23,577 nt of DNA from DATAFF01 sp036257595 (GTDB lineage Bacteria; Pseudomonadota; Alphaproteobacteria; Rhizobiales; Aestuariivirgaceae). Position 1 is the stretch's first letter. Each line of letters begins with the position of its first letter. The stretch is from contig DATAFF010000039.1 in NCBI GenBank assembly GCA_036257595.1, forward strand, positions 1 through 23,577, written 5' to 3'. The notes under the pieces are model-generated. The model was not told the origin of the DNA. It worked only from the letters and a program-made list of their open reading frames with translations, and did no database searches. A program made the position numbers and the translations under genes. Of this stretch, positions 6,615-13,831 are shown piece after piece.

Positions 6615-8107
6615 GCGGCGCCCGCCATCGCCAGGCCGACGCTCTCGCGGGAGAGCTCGCCGATGGGCCTCGCCGGCGACAGCGTGCCGCGCGACAGCAC
6701 GGCGGCACGATCGGCAATCGCGAAGACCTCGTCGAGATCCTGGCTGATCACCAGCACGGCGGAGCCGCCGCGCGCCAGATCCAGGAGCTCCTGCCTGATC
6801 CTGGCAGCCGAGGTGGCATCGACACCGGCGGTCGGCTGGTGGACCACCAGAACGCCTGGCTTGCGATCGATCTCGCGGCCAATGACGAACTTCTGGAGAT
6901 TGCCGGCCGAGAGGGTCCGAGCCTTGGGGTCGCGCTTGCCCTTCTGGACGCCGAACATCTCGCAGACCCGGCTCATGATCCGGCGGGCGACCTCATAATC
7001 GACGACGCCGCCGCGCACCATGCCGAGATTCTCCGGGTAGCGGGTGAGAACGATGTTGCGGGTGAGGTCGAAATCGCCGATGGCGGCATGGCCGAGGCGC
7101 CGATCGGGGACGAAGGCGGCGCCGAGCCGGCGCCTTGCGGTGATGCCCATGAAGCCGCAGGCACGGCCGCGAATGACGACGCTGCCACCATCGCCGACCG
7201 GCCGCTCGCCCGAGATGGCGGCGAAGAGCTCGGCCTCGCCGTTGCCGGCGATCCCGACAATGGCAACGATCTCGCCGCCATGGACGCTCAGCTCCTTCAT
7301 CCCGAGGAGCGGCGGACCCTTGACGGCATCATCGTTCGCCAGGCGCAGATCCGCGATCTCCGACCCTACCATCAGGTGGCTGAGACTGGCCGCCGTCTCC
7401 TGGCGCGGATCGACCTCGGCCACCACCCGGCCCTGGCGCAGGACGGTGGCACGGTGGCACAGAGCGCCGACCTCTTCGGGACGCCGGGTGAGATAGAGGA
7501 TGGCGCAGCCCTCGCCGGCGAGGCGCGCGAGGATGGCGAACAATCGCGCCTGCTCCTGGAGCGTAAGCACTGCGGTCGGCTCGTCCAGGATCACCAGCTT
7601 CGGCTTGTGCAGGATCGCGCGCGCGATCTCCACACGCTGGCGCTGGCCGGCGGAGAGGTGCGAGACCGGCAATGCCGGATCAAGGGCGAGGTCGTAGCCG
7701 GTGCTGACCTCGGAGATCAGCCCGGCGAGATCGTCGGGAGCGCTTCCGGACGGCATCGCCAGCGCAAGGTTCTCGGCAACGGTGAGCTGCTCGAACAGAG
7801 TGAAACCCTGGAACAGCATGGCAACGCCATTGGCGAGCGCCACGGCCGGCGATGTCATCGCGACAGTCTCGCCGGCAATCCTGATCTCGCCGGCGTCAGG
7901 GTGGAGGCTGCCATAGACGATCTTGGCCAAGGTCGACTTGCCGGCCCCGTTGTCACCGAGGAGGGCATGAATCTCGCCCGGCATGATGGCGAGGGACACA
8001 TGGTCGTTGGCGATCACCGACCCGAAATGCCTGGTGATGTCCAGCGCCTCGAGCACCGGAACCGGCGGCGCAAGCTCCTCGGAGGGATCGCCATAGATCT
8101 CGGTCAT
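6611..8107 (-). CDS. ABC transporter ATPase, fused double NBD (nucleoside/BMP-type)
   Basis: This 498-residue protein carries two fused nucleotide-binding domains, as in NupO/YufO and sugar importers. NBD1 has Walker A GDNGAGKS (51-58), signature LSAGQ (151-155) and Walker B LVILDE (171-176). Its switch-loop histidine is replaced: LTRRPEEV has Arg208 where THK or THR is usual. NBD2 is degenerate in the way common to this family: GIAGNG (285-290) replaces Walker A, signature LSAGN is at 399-403, and HQP replaces the Walker B acidic pair. The start ATG 8107 overlaps the xdhC stop (ATGA). The same frame is open further upstream, but that part is only the shadow of xdhC. It would energise import through the two permeases encoded downstream. 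Confidence 0.9.
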   Translation of the reverse strand: MTEIYGDPSEELAPPVPVLEALDITRHFGSVIANDHVSLAIMPGEIHALLGDNGAGKSTLAKIVYGSLHPDAGEIRIAGETVAMTSPAVALANGVAMLFQGFTLFEQLTVAENLALAMPSGSAPDDLAGLISEVSTGYDLALDPALPVSHLSAGQRQRVEIARAILHKPKLVILDEPTAVLTLQEQARLFAILARLAGEGCAILYLTRRPEEVGALCHRATVLRQGRVVAEVDPRQETAASLSHLMVGSEIADLRLANDDAVKGPPLLGMKELSVHGGEIVAIVGIAGNGEAELFAAISGERPVGDGGSVVIRGRACGFMGITARRRLGAAFVPDRRLGHAAIGDFDLTRNIVLTRYPENLGMVRGGVVDYEVARRIMSRVCEMFGVQKGKRDPKARTLSAGNLQKFVIGREIDRKPGVLVVHQPTAGVDATSAARIRQELLDLARGGSAVLVISQDLDEVFAIADRAAVLSRGTLSPARPIGELSRESVGLAMAGAA

Positions 8108-8622
8108 GGCTCGCCATCCTGGGTCAGGAGCAGGTCGGGCGCCGGATCGGCTGCAGCATTGCGGATCAACAGCTCGCCGACAATTGCGGCGGCAATCGCC
8201 GCGGGGAGCTTGGAGGCGGCGGTCGAGGCACCGATCGGGCAGACGAGCCGGGCGGCATCCTGGCGGGCCATGCCGGCCTCGATCATGCGCTTGATGAAGC
8301 GCATGCGCTTGGCGGCGCTGCCGACCATGCCGACAAACGGGAAGCGGCCGCCATCGAGTGTCTCGGCGGCAAGCGCCAGATCGAGGGTGGCGCTGTAGGT
8401 CATGATGAGGATGAAGGCGCCCTCGGGAATGTCGCGGAGAAGCCGGCAGGGGTCGGCGGAGATCCGAACCGTGACATTGCGCGGCAGGGCCGCTGGAAAG
8501 GAGGCACGCCGGGCATCGACCCATGTCACCATGAAGTCGAGTGCGGCAAGCGACGGCACGAGCGCGGTGCCGACCGGACCGGCGCCGAACACCCATACCG
8601 GTCGTGCCGCACCGCCCGCCAT
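8104..8622 (-). CDS. xdhC: XdhC-type accessory protein, Rossmann domain only
   Basis: XdhC proteins bind molybdenum cofactor, help sulfurate it and insert it into xanthine dehydrogenase-type enzymes. This 172-residue version shows the C-terminal Rossmann domain: VFGAGPVGTAL near residues 11-21, the strand-end acidic VDARR at 35-39, and the conserved VGMVGSAAKR and CPIGA motifs. It lacks the usual N-terminal XdhC/CoxI domain, since characterised proteins are about 250-300 residues. The ATG 8622 has a well-placed GGGAGG, so the short length is not a start-site error. Its start is 3 nt after the xdhB stop, and its stop overlaps the ABC ATPase start. The call is firm; whether it supports full cofactor maturation alone is uncertain. 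Confidence 0.85.
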   Translation of the reverse strand: MAGGAARPVWVFGAGPVGTALVPSLAALDFMVTWVDARRASFPAALPRNVTVRISADPCRLLRDIPEGAFILIMTYSATLDLALAAETLDGGRFPFVGMVGSAAKRMRFIKRMIEAGMARQDAARLVCPIGASTAASKLPAAIAAAIVGELLIRNAAADPAPDLLLTQDGEP

Positions 8623-8625
8623 CGC

Positions 8626-10977
8626 TCAGCCTCCCACGCCGGGCTTGAGTCGGCGGACCGCCCGCATCACCGCTTCCGGCGTTGCCGGGACATCGAGCGC
8701 CGGCACCGCGCCGGGCTTCAGCGCAGCGATCGCCTGGGTGACGGCGGAGAACACCGACAGGGCGAGCATCAGCGGCGGCTCGCCCACCGCCTTGGCGCCA
8801 TGGAGGGTGATCTCGCGGTTCGGACGTCCGGTGAAGAGCTGGACGTGAAAGTCGGCGGGGACGGTGGTGGCGAGCGGGATCTTGTAGGACGCGAGCGCAT
8901 CGGTGAGGATGCGACCGCTCTCATCATGGACGATCTCCTCCATGGTGAGCCAGCCGAGACCCTGGATGAAGCCGCCCTCGATCTGGCCGCGATCGATCTC
9001 GGGATTGAGCGAGGTGCCGCAATCCTGAAGAATGTCGACGCGGTCAAGCCGCATCTCGCCGGTCAAGGTGTCGACCGTCACCTCGGAGCAGGCGGCACCG
9101 TAGACGAAATAGAGGAAGGGCCGGCCCTGCCCGCGCAGGCGGTCCCAGTTGACCTTGGGCAGGACATAGGAGCCCTGGGCGGCGAGCGGCAGGCGGGCGC
9201 GCGCGGCGCTGTCGACCAGCGCCGCGAAGCTTAAGCAGTGGTCGCCGGCAACGATCGTGCCCTTGTCGAAGCGGATGAGACGCGGGTCGATGCCGGTCGC
9301 CGCCGCGGCATGATCGATGAGGCGCTTCTTCAGCGTCTCGGCCGCCCGTCGTGCCGCCATGCCGTTGAGATCGAGCGTCATCGACGACGCCGTCGGCCCG
9401 GCCTCCGGCAGGATCGTCGAGCTTGCCGGCCTGACCACGACGCGGCCGAGGTCGAGGCCGAACTCGTCGGCGACGACCTGGGCGAGCTTGACGTTGAGCC
9501 CCTGCCCCAGCTCGGCGCCGCCATGCTTGAGCTCGACCGAGCCATCGCCACGGATGGCCATATGGACCTCGGCGCGGTTGAACGCATTGTCGGTGAAGGC
9601 GGCGCCGAACTTGACCGGCGTCAGGGCGATGCCCTTCTTCAGGATCTCGCTCTCGTAATTGTGCTGGGCGATCGCCTTGCGCCTTGCCCGGTAGTCGGCG
9701 GTGCGCTCGAGCTCCTCGATCAAGGGAAGAGCGATATTGTCGCTCAAGGGAAGGCCATAGGGCGTGACGTCGCGCCCGACACGATAGAGATTGCGCTTGC
9801 GCACATCCAAGGGATCGAGCTTGAGCGCCAGGGCGACCGCATCCATCAGCTGCTCGGCCACCAGCATGCCATGTGGCGCGCCGGTGCCGCGCCAGGCAGT
9901 GGCCGGCACGCAATCGGTTCGCAAGCGGCGCAGCAGGAAGCGAAGCTCGGGATAGAAATAGGCATTGTCGACATGGAACAACGCGCCCTCGGCGATGCGC
10001 TCCGACAGGTCGACGGCCGCGCCGCATGCCATGTCCATCGCCACGTCGACGGCGAGAACCCGCCCGCCCCGGTCGGCTCCGACGCGCCAGCCGACATGGG
10101 CGGCGTGGCCCTTGCCGCTCATGATCATGTCCTCGCGGCGCTCGAGCCGGCATCTGGCGGGCCGGCCGGTGACATGGGCAGCGAGCGCGGCGAGCGCGGC
10201 CCATTGCGTCGCGCCGGTCTGCTTGCCGCCAAAGGCGCCGCCGGCGCGGCGGCATTCGCAGACGACCAGCGCCTCGGGAATACCGAGCATGCGGGCGATG
10301 ACGCGTCCGACATGGCTTGCATGCTGCGTCGAGGAATGGACCCGCAGGCCGCCGTCGCCGTCCGGGATCGCGAGCGCGGTCTGGGTCTCGAGATAGAGGT
10401 GCTCGGGTCCGCCGATCGTCAGCGAGCCCTCGAGCGTCAGCGCCGCCATGGCCATTGCGGCGTCGGGATTGCCGCCCTTGTGAAGGCACAGGGACGGGGC
10501 GATCTCGCTCGAGGCCCTGGCGGCCTGAGCCAGCGTCACCACGGGCACTTCCTCGTCGAGGGTAACGCGGGCAAGCCGTGCCGCACGCCGCGCCGCCCGA
10601 GGGCTCAAGGCGACAACGGTGAAGACCGGCTGGCCATGATAGAGGATGCGGTCGCGGGCGAGCACCGGCTGATCGCCCGCGCAAAGGCTCAGATCGTTCA
10701 CTGCCGGAACGTCCTTGGCGGTCAGCACCGCGATCACATCGGGGGCGCGGCGCACCGCCTCGAGATCGATCGCCTGGATGCGGCCGCTGCTCGCCTCGAC
10801 AAAGCCCGGCACGACATGAACGGTGCCGACCGGCTCGCGCAGATCATCGATGAAGGCGGTGGCGCCGCGGACATGGCCTGGCGCATCGTCATGGGGGCAG
10901 GACTGGCCGATGAGGCGCGGCTCCGGCCCGCCGGCCCGGTCCGCCCGATGGCCGGCCACCTTAAGCGAGATGCTCAA
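8626..10977 (-). CDS. xdhB: Xanthine dehydrogenase-family molybdopterin-binding subunit
   Basis: This large molybdenum hydroxylase subunit (783 residues from the chosen start) pairs with the Fe-S/FAD subunit encoded upstream. It would hydroxylate a carbon of an N-heterocycle or aldehyde. Visible cofactor and active-site motifs are GGAFGGKQ (245-252 region), AWRGTGAPHG (Arg363), GGAELGQGLNVK and GAKAVGEPP (Glu733, the general base). The position equal to bovine Glu802 (FGGKE in true xanthine oxidases) is Gln253, so the substrate may not be xanthine. The start is TTG 10977, with GGGAG 7 nt upstream and a 17-nt overlap with xdhA. GTG 10959 and TTG 11001 are alternatives. The family is certain; the substrate is not. 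Confidence 0.88.
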   Translation of the reverse strand: MSISLKVAGHRADRAGGPEPRLIGQSCPHDDAPGHVRGATAFIDDLREPVGTVHVVPGFVEASSGRIQAIDLEAVRRAPDVIAVLTAKDVPAVNDLSLCAGDQPVLARDRILYHGQPVFTVVALSPRAARRAARLARVTLDEEVPVVTLAQAARASSEIAPSLCLHKGGNPDAAMAMAALTLEGSLTIGGPEHLYLETQTALAIPDGDGGLRVHSSTQHASHVGRVIARMLGIPEALVVCECRRAGGAFGGKQTGATQWAALAALAAHVTGRPARCRLERREDMIMSGKGHAAHVGWRVGADRGGRVLAVDVAMDMACGAAVDLSERIAEGALFHVDNAYFYPELRFLLRRLRTDCVPATAWRGTGAPHGMLVAEQLMDAVALALKLDPLDVRKRNLYRVGRDVTPYGLPLSDNIALPLIEELERTADYRARRKAIAQHNYESEILKKGIALTPVKFGAAFTDNAFNRAEVHMAIRGDGSVELKHGGAELGQGLNVKLAQVVADEFGLDLGRVVVRPASSTILPEAGPTASSMTLDLNGMAARRAAETLKKRLIDHAAAATGIDPRLIRFDKGTIVAGDHCLSFAALVDSAARARLPLAAQGSYVLPKVNWDRLRGQGRPFLYFVYGAACSEVTVDTLTGEMRLDRVDILQDCGTSLNPEIDRGQIEGGFIQGLGWLTMEEIVHDESGRILTDALASYKIPLATTVPADFHVQLFTGRPNREITLHGAKAVGEPPLMLALSVFSAVTQAIAALKPGAVPALDVPATPEAVMRAVRRLKPGVGG

Positions 10978-12448
10978 GGACGATCTCCCGCGATTGCGCA
11001 ATGCGCGTGGATGTGGACGCGGCGCCCCTGATCTCGGTCAGCGCCTTGAGCAACAGGGCCTTGGCTGTGTCGAGGCGATAGGCGGCGGAGGCGCGCTCAT
11101 CGCCGAGCGGCGCGAAATCCTCGGCCAGCATGTCGATGGCAGGACCCCAAGGCCCGCGCTCGGCAAGGCTCAGGCCGCGGAGGCTGCGCTCGGTCACCAG
11201 CGCCCGCTTCGGCACGCCGGCGAGCCCGGAATAGGCGATCCGCGAGGCGGCGATCAGGCCGCGCTCGAGGGTGAAGCGGAAGGCGCCGACCAGGATGGCG
11301 CGGTCATTGTCGTAGCGCTTGGCGATCTTGTAACAACGGAACAGCTGATCCCCGGCAAGCTTCGGCACGGTTACTTCGGTGATGAACTCGCCGCGGCTCC
11401 TGTCCTGGCGGCCGGAGCCGAGGTAAAAATCCTCGATCGGCAGCCGACGCAGGCGGCCGTCCTGCCTGAGCTCGATGGTGGCGCCGAGCGCCATCAGGAC
11501 CGGCGGCAGATCGGCCGCAGGATCGCCGCCGGCGATGTTGCCGCCGAGCGTCGCCACGGCGCGCACCTGCGGCGCCCCGAAGCGCCGCCACAGCTCGCCG
11601 AGGTCGGGATCGATGGCGATCATCGCCGGCTCCATCGACTCGAGAGTGGCAGCAGCGCCGAAAGTCATCGCCTCTGCCGTCTCGGCAACGCGGCCAAGCT
11701 CGCGGACACGGCCGAGATGAATGATCTTGGCGAGCGTGACCTGATCGCGCGCCGCCTTGGCCAGCAGGTCGCTGCCGCCGGCCAGCAGAATGGCGTCATG
11801 ATGGCGGCCGGCAAGAGCAGCCAGGCTGTCCAGGCTCGCCGGCGCGGCGAAGAAGCGGCGCTCGTCGCCGATGAAGATGTCGTCGTCAGCGGCGATGGCG
11901 GCGAGCTGCCTGACGGCGCGGCGGGCGGCATTGGCAAAGGCATCGCGGCGCGGCGGCGGTGCGGCACAGGCGGCGACCGCGGCATCGATGATGGGACGGT
12001 AGCCGGTGCAGCGGCAGAGATTGCCGGTCAGCCAGGCGGCGGCGCGGCGGCGGTCGACAGTCAGGTCGCTGTGGAACAGGGTGAACAGCGCCATCACCAT
12101 GCCGGGGGTGCAGAAGCCGCATTGCGAGGCATGGTGGCCGACCAGCGCGGCCTGCACCGGGTGCGGCCGGGTGGCGCGCGCCGAGACATCTTCGATGGTC
12201 ACCAGCTCCTTGCCGTCGAGACTGCCGAGAAGCGTCATGCAGGCATTGACGGGACGATAGGCCATGGCACCGTCCTCAAAGGCGCCGAGGGCGACGGTGC
12301 AGGAGCCGCATTCGCCACGGCCGCAGCCATCCTTGCTGCCGGTCTGGCGGTCGACATGGCGGAGATGGTCGAGCAGCGTCGCATCCGGCGCGAAATCAGC
12401 CAGCTCAACGACACTGCCACCGCGCAGGAAGCGTATGGCTCGGCGCAT
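10961..12448 (-). CDS. xdhA: Xanthine dehydrogenase-family small subunit (2x[2Fe-2S] + FAD)
   Basis: This 495-residue electron-transfer subunit is of the bacterial XdhA type. The plant-ferredoxin cluster uses Cys42, Cys47, Cys50 and Cys70 (DGCGRGECGSC). The helical-domain cluster uses Cys110, Cys113, Cys145 and Cys147 (CGFC and CRC). The FAD domain follows, with LLAGGSDLLA and LGGNIAGGDPAADLPP, and then the CO-dehydrogenase flavoprotein C-terminal domain. Electrons would pass from the molybdenum centre to FAD and NAD. ATG 12448 gives the usual MRxAIRF start; an upstream GTG at 12463 is possible. It is the first gene after repeat array B, so it probably heads the xdhABC-ABC transporter operon with its own promoter in 12449-12520. 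It ends 17 nt inside xdhB. Confidence 0.9.
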   Translation of the reverse strand: MRRAIRFLRGGSVVELADFAPDATLLDHLRHVDRQTGSKDGCGRGECGSCTVALGAFEDGAMAYRPVNACMTLLGSLDGKELVTIEDVSARATRPHPVQAALVGHHASQCGFCTPGMVMALFTLFHSDLTVDRRRAAAWLTGNLCRCTGYRPIIDAAVAACAAPPPRRDAFANAARRAVRQLAAIAADDDIFIGDERRFFAAPASLDSLAALAGRHHDAILLAGGSDLLAKAARDQVTLAKIIHLGRVRELGRVAETAEAMTFGAAATLESMEPAMIAIDPDLGELWRRFGAPQVRAVATLGGNIAGGDPAADLPPVLMALGATIELRQDGRLRRLPIEDFYLGSGRQDRSRGEFITEVTVPKLAGDQLFRCYKIAKRYDNDRAILVGAFRFTLERGLIAASRIAYSGLAGVPKRALVTERSLRGLSLAERGPWGPAIDMLAEDFAPLGDERASAAYRLDTAKALLLKALTEIRGAASTSTRIAQSREIVLEHLA

Positions 12449-12520
12449 CGACTCAAATCCCACGGGTCCCCAATCCGCTCATTGTCGCTGAATCGCACTT
12501 GGCGCGGAAGGATAAAGTGG

Positions 12521-12729
12521 AGCGAATAGTGAGTAGCGAATAGCGAATGCCCCTCACCCGGCGCTCCGCGCCACCCTCTCCCCGCTGTCGCGGGGCGAGG
12601 GGAAAGGAAGGATCGTCGTATTTTCCCTTCTCCCCGTCCGAACGGGGAGAAGGTGCCCCGAAGGGGCGGATGAGGGGCATCTATTCGCTATTCGCTATTC
12701 GCTATTCGCTATTCGCTATTCGCTATTGG
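12521..12729. repeat. Repeat array B: inverted CGAATAG/CTATTCG arms around a four-hairpin element
   Basis: The left arm (12521-12548) has CGAATAG-type units, and the right arm (12681-12729) has six perfect CTATTCG copies plus CTATTGG. Inside, ATGCCCCTCA (12547-12556) pairs perfectly with TGAGGGGCAT (12671-12680). That stem encloses four hairpins: 12560-12572 (GGCGC/GCGCC), 12574-12601 (CCCCGC/GCGGGG, with an outer CCCTC/GAGGG), 12626-12653 (a perfect 12-bp stem with CCGA loop) and 12655-12667 (GCCCC/GGGGC). It fills the gap between the DUF1028 gene and xdhA. Similar palindromic intergenic elements are widespread in rhizobial genomes. It probably insulates the two operons. No classic U-tract follows any hairpin on the minus strand. 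Confidence 0.88.
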
Positions 12730-12734
12730 CACGC

Positions 12735-13412
12735 CTATCGATCCCCCGCGACGCCGTAGCTCGGGGCGTGCTCGGGATCGAGGGCGCGGATCAGGTAAGC
12801 ATCCATCTGCGGCCGGTAATCGGTCCACAAGCGGCGCAATGCGGCGATCGGTGCAGCATCGTCCCAATCGATGCGGAGATCGACCAGCGCAAAGGGCTGG
12901 TCATCGGCAACGAGCAAGGCCGCCGAATGCACCGGGCCTTCCTCGCCGCCCGCCGCAAGCCCGGCCTCGAGCGCCTTGAGCAGCCGCTCCGCCAGATGAT
13001 CCTCAGCACCAGCAGCGAAGGTCTCGGCCATCGCCTGCGGCACCGCCTCGGAGGCCAGCAGATTGCCGGCGGCGACGACCCCCTGACCGCACGCCACGCA
13101 ATGGCGGCCGAGGATGCGCTCGCCGGTGAAATGAGCAGTGCCTCCCTGGCGATCGACCACCGCCAGCTGGCGGAAGGATGAATGCGGCCGCTGCTCCAGT
13201 GCCCGCGCCGCCGCCGTCACGGCGTCATAGCCGGCGGCAAGGTGGTCGAGCACCAGCGGGCCGAGCGCGGGGTCGGTGATGTTCTGGGTGGCCACCGCAC
13301 CGGTCCGGGCGCGGACATGGGGGCAACGCGCGCCGACCGCGATAGAGGAGGTGGCGATAGCCACCCCGACCATGCCAGTCCTGGCGCAGCGTCCGACAGC
13401 CGAGAAGGTCAT
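12735..13412 (-). CDS. DUF1028 family protein (Ntn-hydrolase-like)
   Basis: This 225-residue protein matches DUF1028, whose fold belongs to the Ntn-hydrolase superfamily. Diagnostic stretches are the N-terminal MTFSAVGRC, GVAIATSSIAVG and GAVATQNITDPALGP. The C-terminal part contains the usual DDAAPIAALRRLWTDY. The biochemical role is unsettled. Members often sit beside Rid proteins and amidohydrolases, suggesting amide or lactam hydrolysis in catabolic pathways, which is inference. Its ATG overlaps the RidA stop by 4 nt (ATGA), so the two are coupled. Its TAG stop lies 5 nt before repeat array B, which suggests the operon ends here. Confidence 0.85.
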   Translation of the reverse strand: MTFSAVGRCARTGMVGVAIATSSIAVGARCPHVRARTGAVATQNITDPALGPLVLDHLAAGYDAVTAAARALEQRPHSSFRQLAVVDRQGGTAHFTGERILGRHCVACGQGVVAAGNLLASEAVPQAMAETFAAGAEDHLAERLLKALEAGLAAGGEEGPVHSAALLVADDQPFALVDLRIDWDDAAPIAALRRLWTDYRPQMDAYLIRALDPEHAPSYGVAGDR

Positions 13413-13831
13413 GAGCTTTCATCCGGAATGACGGCCGTCACCTCGATCTCCATCAGCCATTCGGGGCGAGCCAACCCTTGGACGATGAGGCCGGTCGAGA
13501 CCGGGAACACGCCTTTGAGCCAGCGGCCGATCGTCTGGTACACCGCCTCGCGATGGGCGCGATCGACGAGATAGAGCTGGATGCGGCAGATATGGTCGAG
13601 CGATGAACCGGCCTCGCTCAGGAGTTGCGCGACATTGCGCATCGCCTGCTCGGCCTGGGCCGCCGGATCGCCGACCCCGACGGTTTCAGAGGTCTCGAGA
13701 TCCTGGCCGACCTGGCCGCGCAGGAACACCAGCGTGCCGCGCGCAACCACTGCCTGGCACAAATCATTGTCGAGCCGCTGACCGGGATAGGTGTTGCGGG
13801 TGTTGAAGGGGCGAAGGCGACGATGGGTCAT
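13409..13831 (-). CDS. RidA/YjgF-family protein lacking the imine-deaminase arginine
   Basis: This 140-residue protein is of the Rid (YER057c/UK114) family, normally a trimer with clefts between subunits. Visible features are the FLRGQVGQDL strand, MRNVAQLLSEAGSSLDHICRIQLYLVD (residues 64-90, the signature helix-strand) and EIEVTAVI near the end. In archetypal RidA, FPAR carries the Arg105 needed for enamine/imine hydrolysis. Here the stretch is FPVS with Ser112, so this belongs to a divergent Rid subgroup and its activity cannot be assumed. It is coupled by ATGA overlaps both to the upstream monooxygenase gene and to the downstream DUF1028 gene. That implies one pathway, perhaps handling an unstable nitrogen-containing product of the monooxygenase. 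Confidence 0.88.
   Translation of the reverse strand: MTHRRLRPFNTRNTYPGQRLDNDLCQAVVARGTLVFLRGQVGQDLETSETVGVGDPAAQAEQAMRNVAQLLSEAGSSLDHICRIQLYLVDRAHREAVYQTIGRWLKGVFPVSTGLIVQGLARPEWLMEIEVTAVIPDESS

Noticed and set aside
8108..8596. Longer N-terminus for the ABC ATPase frame
   Set aside because: The extension is the out-of-frame reading of xdhC. The true start at 8107 overlaps the xdhC stop and gives a normal-length ATPase.
9238..12529. Two long plus-strand frames (597 and 568 residues)
   Set aside because: Both are antisense to xdhB and xdhA, which carry complete cofactor motifs. The shadow frames are rich in Arg, Gly and Ala without any domain.
12626..12653. Intrinsic terminator from the perfect 12-bp hairpin
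   Set aside because: On the minus strand, where transcription would arrive from the DUF1028 gene, the hairpin is followed by an A-rich rather than a T-rich tract.
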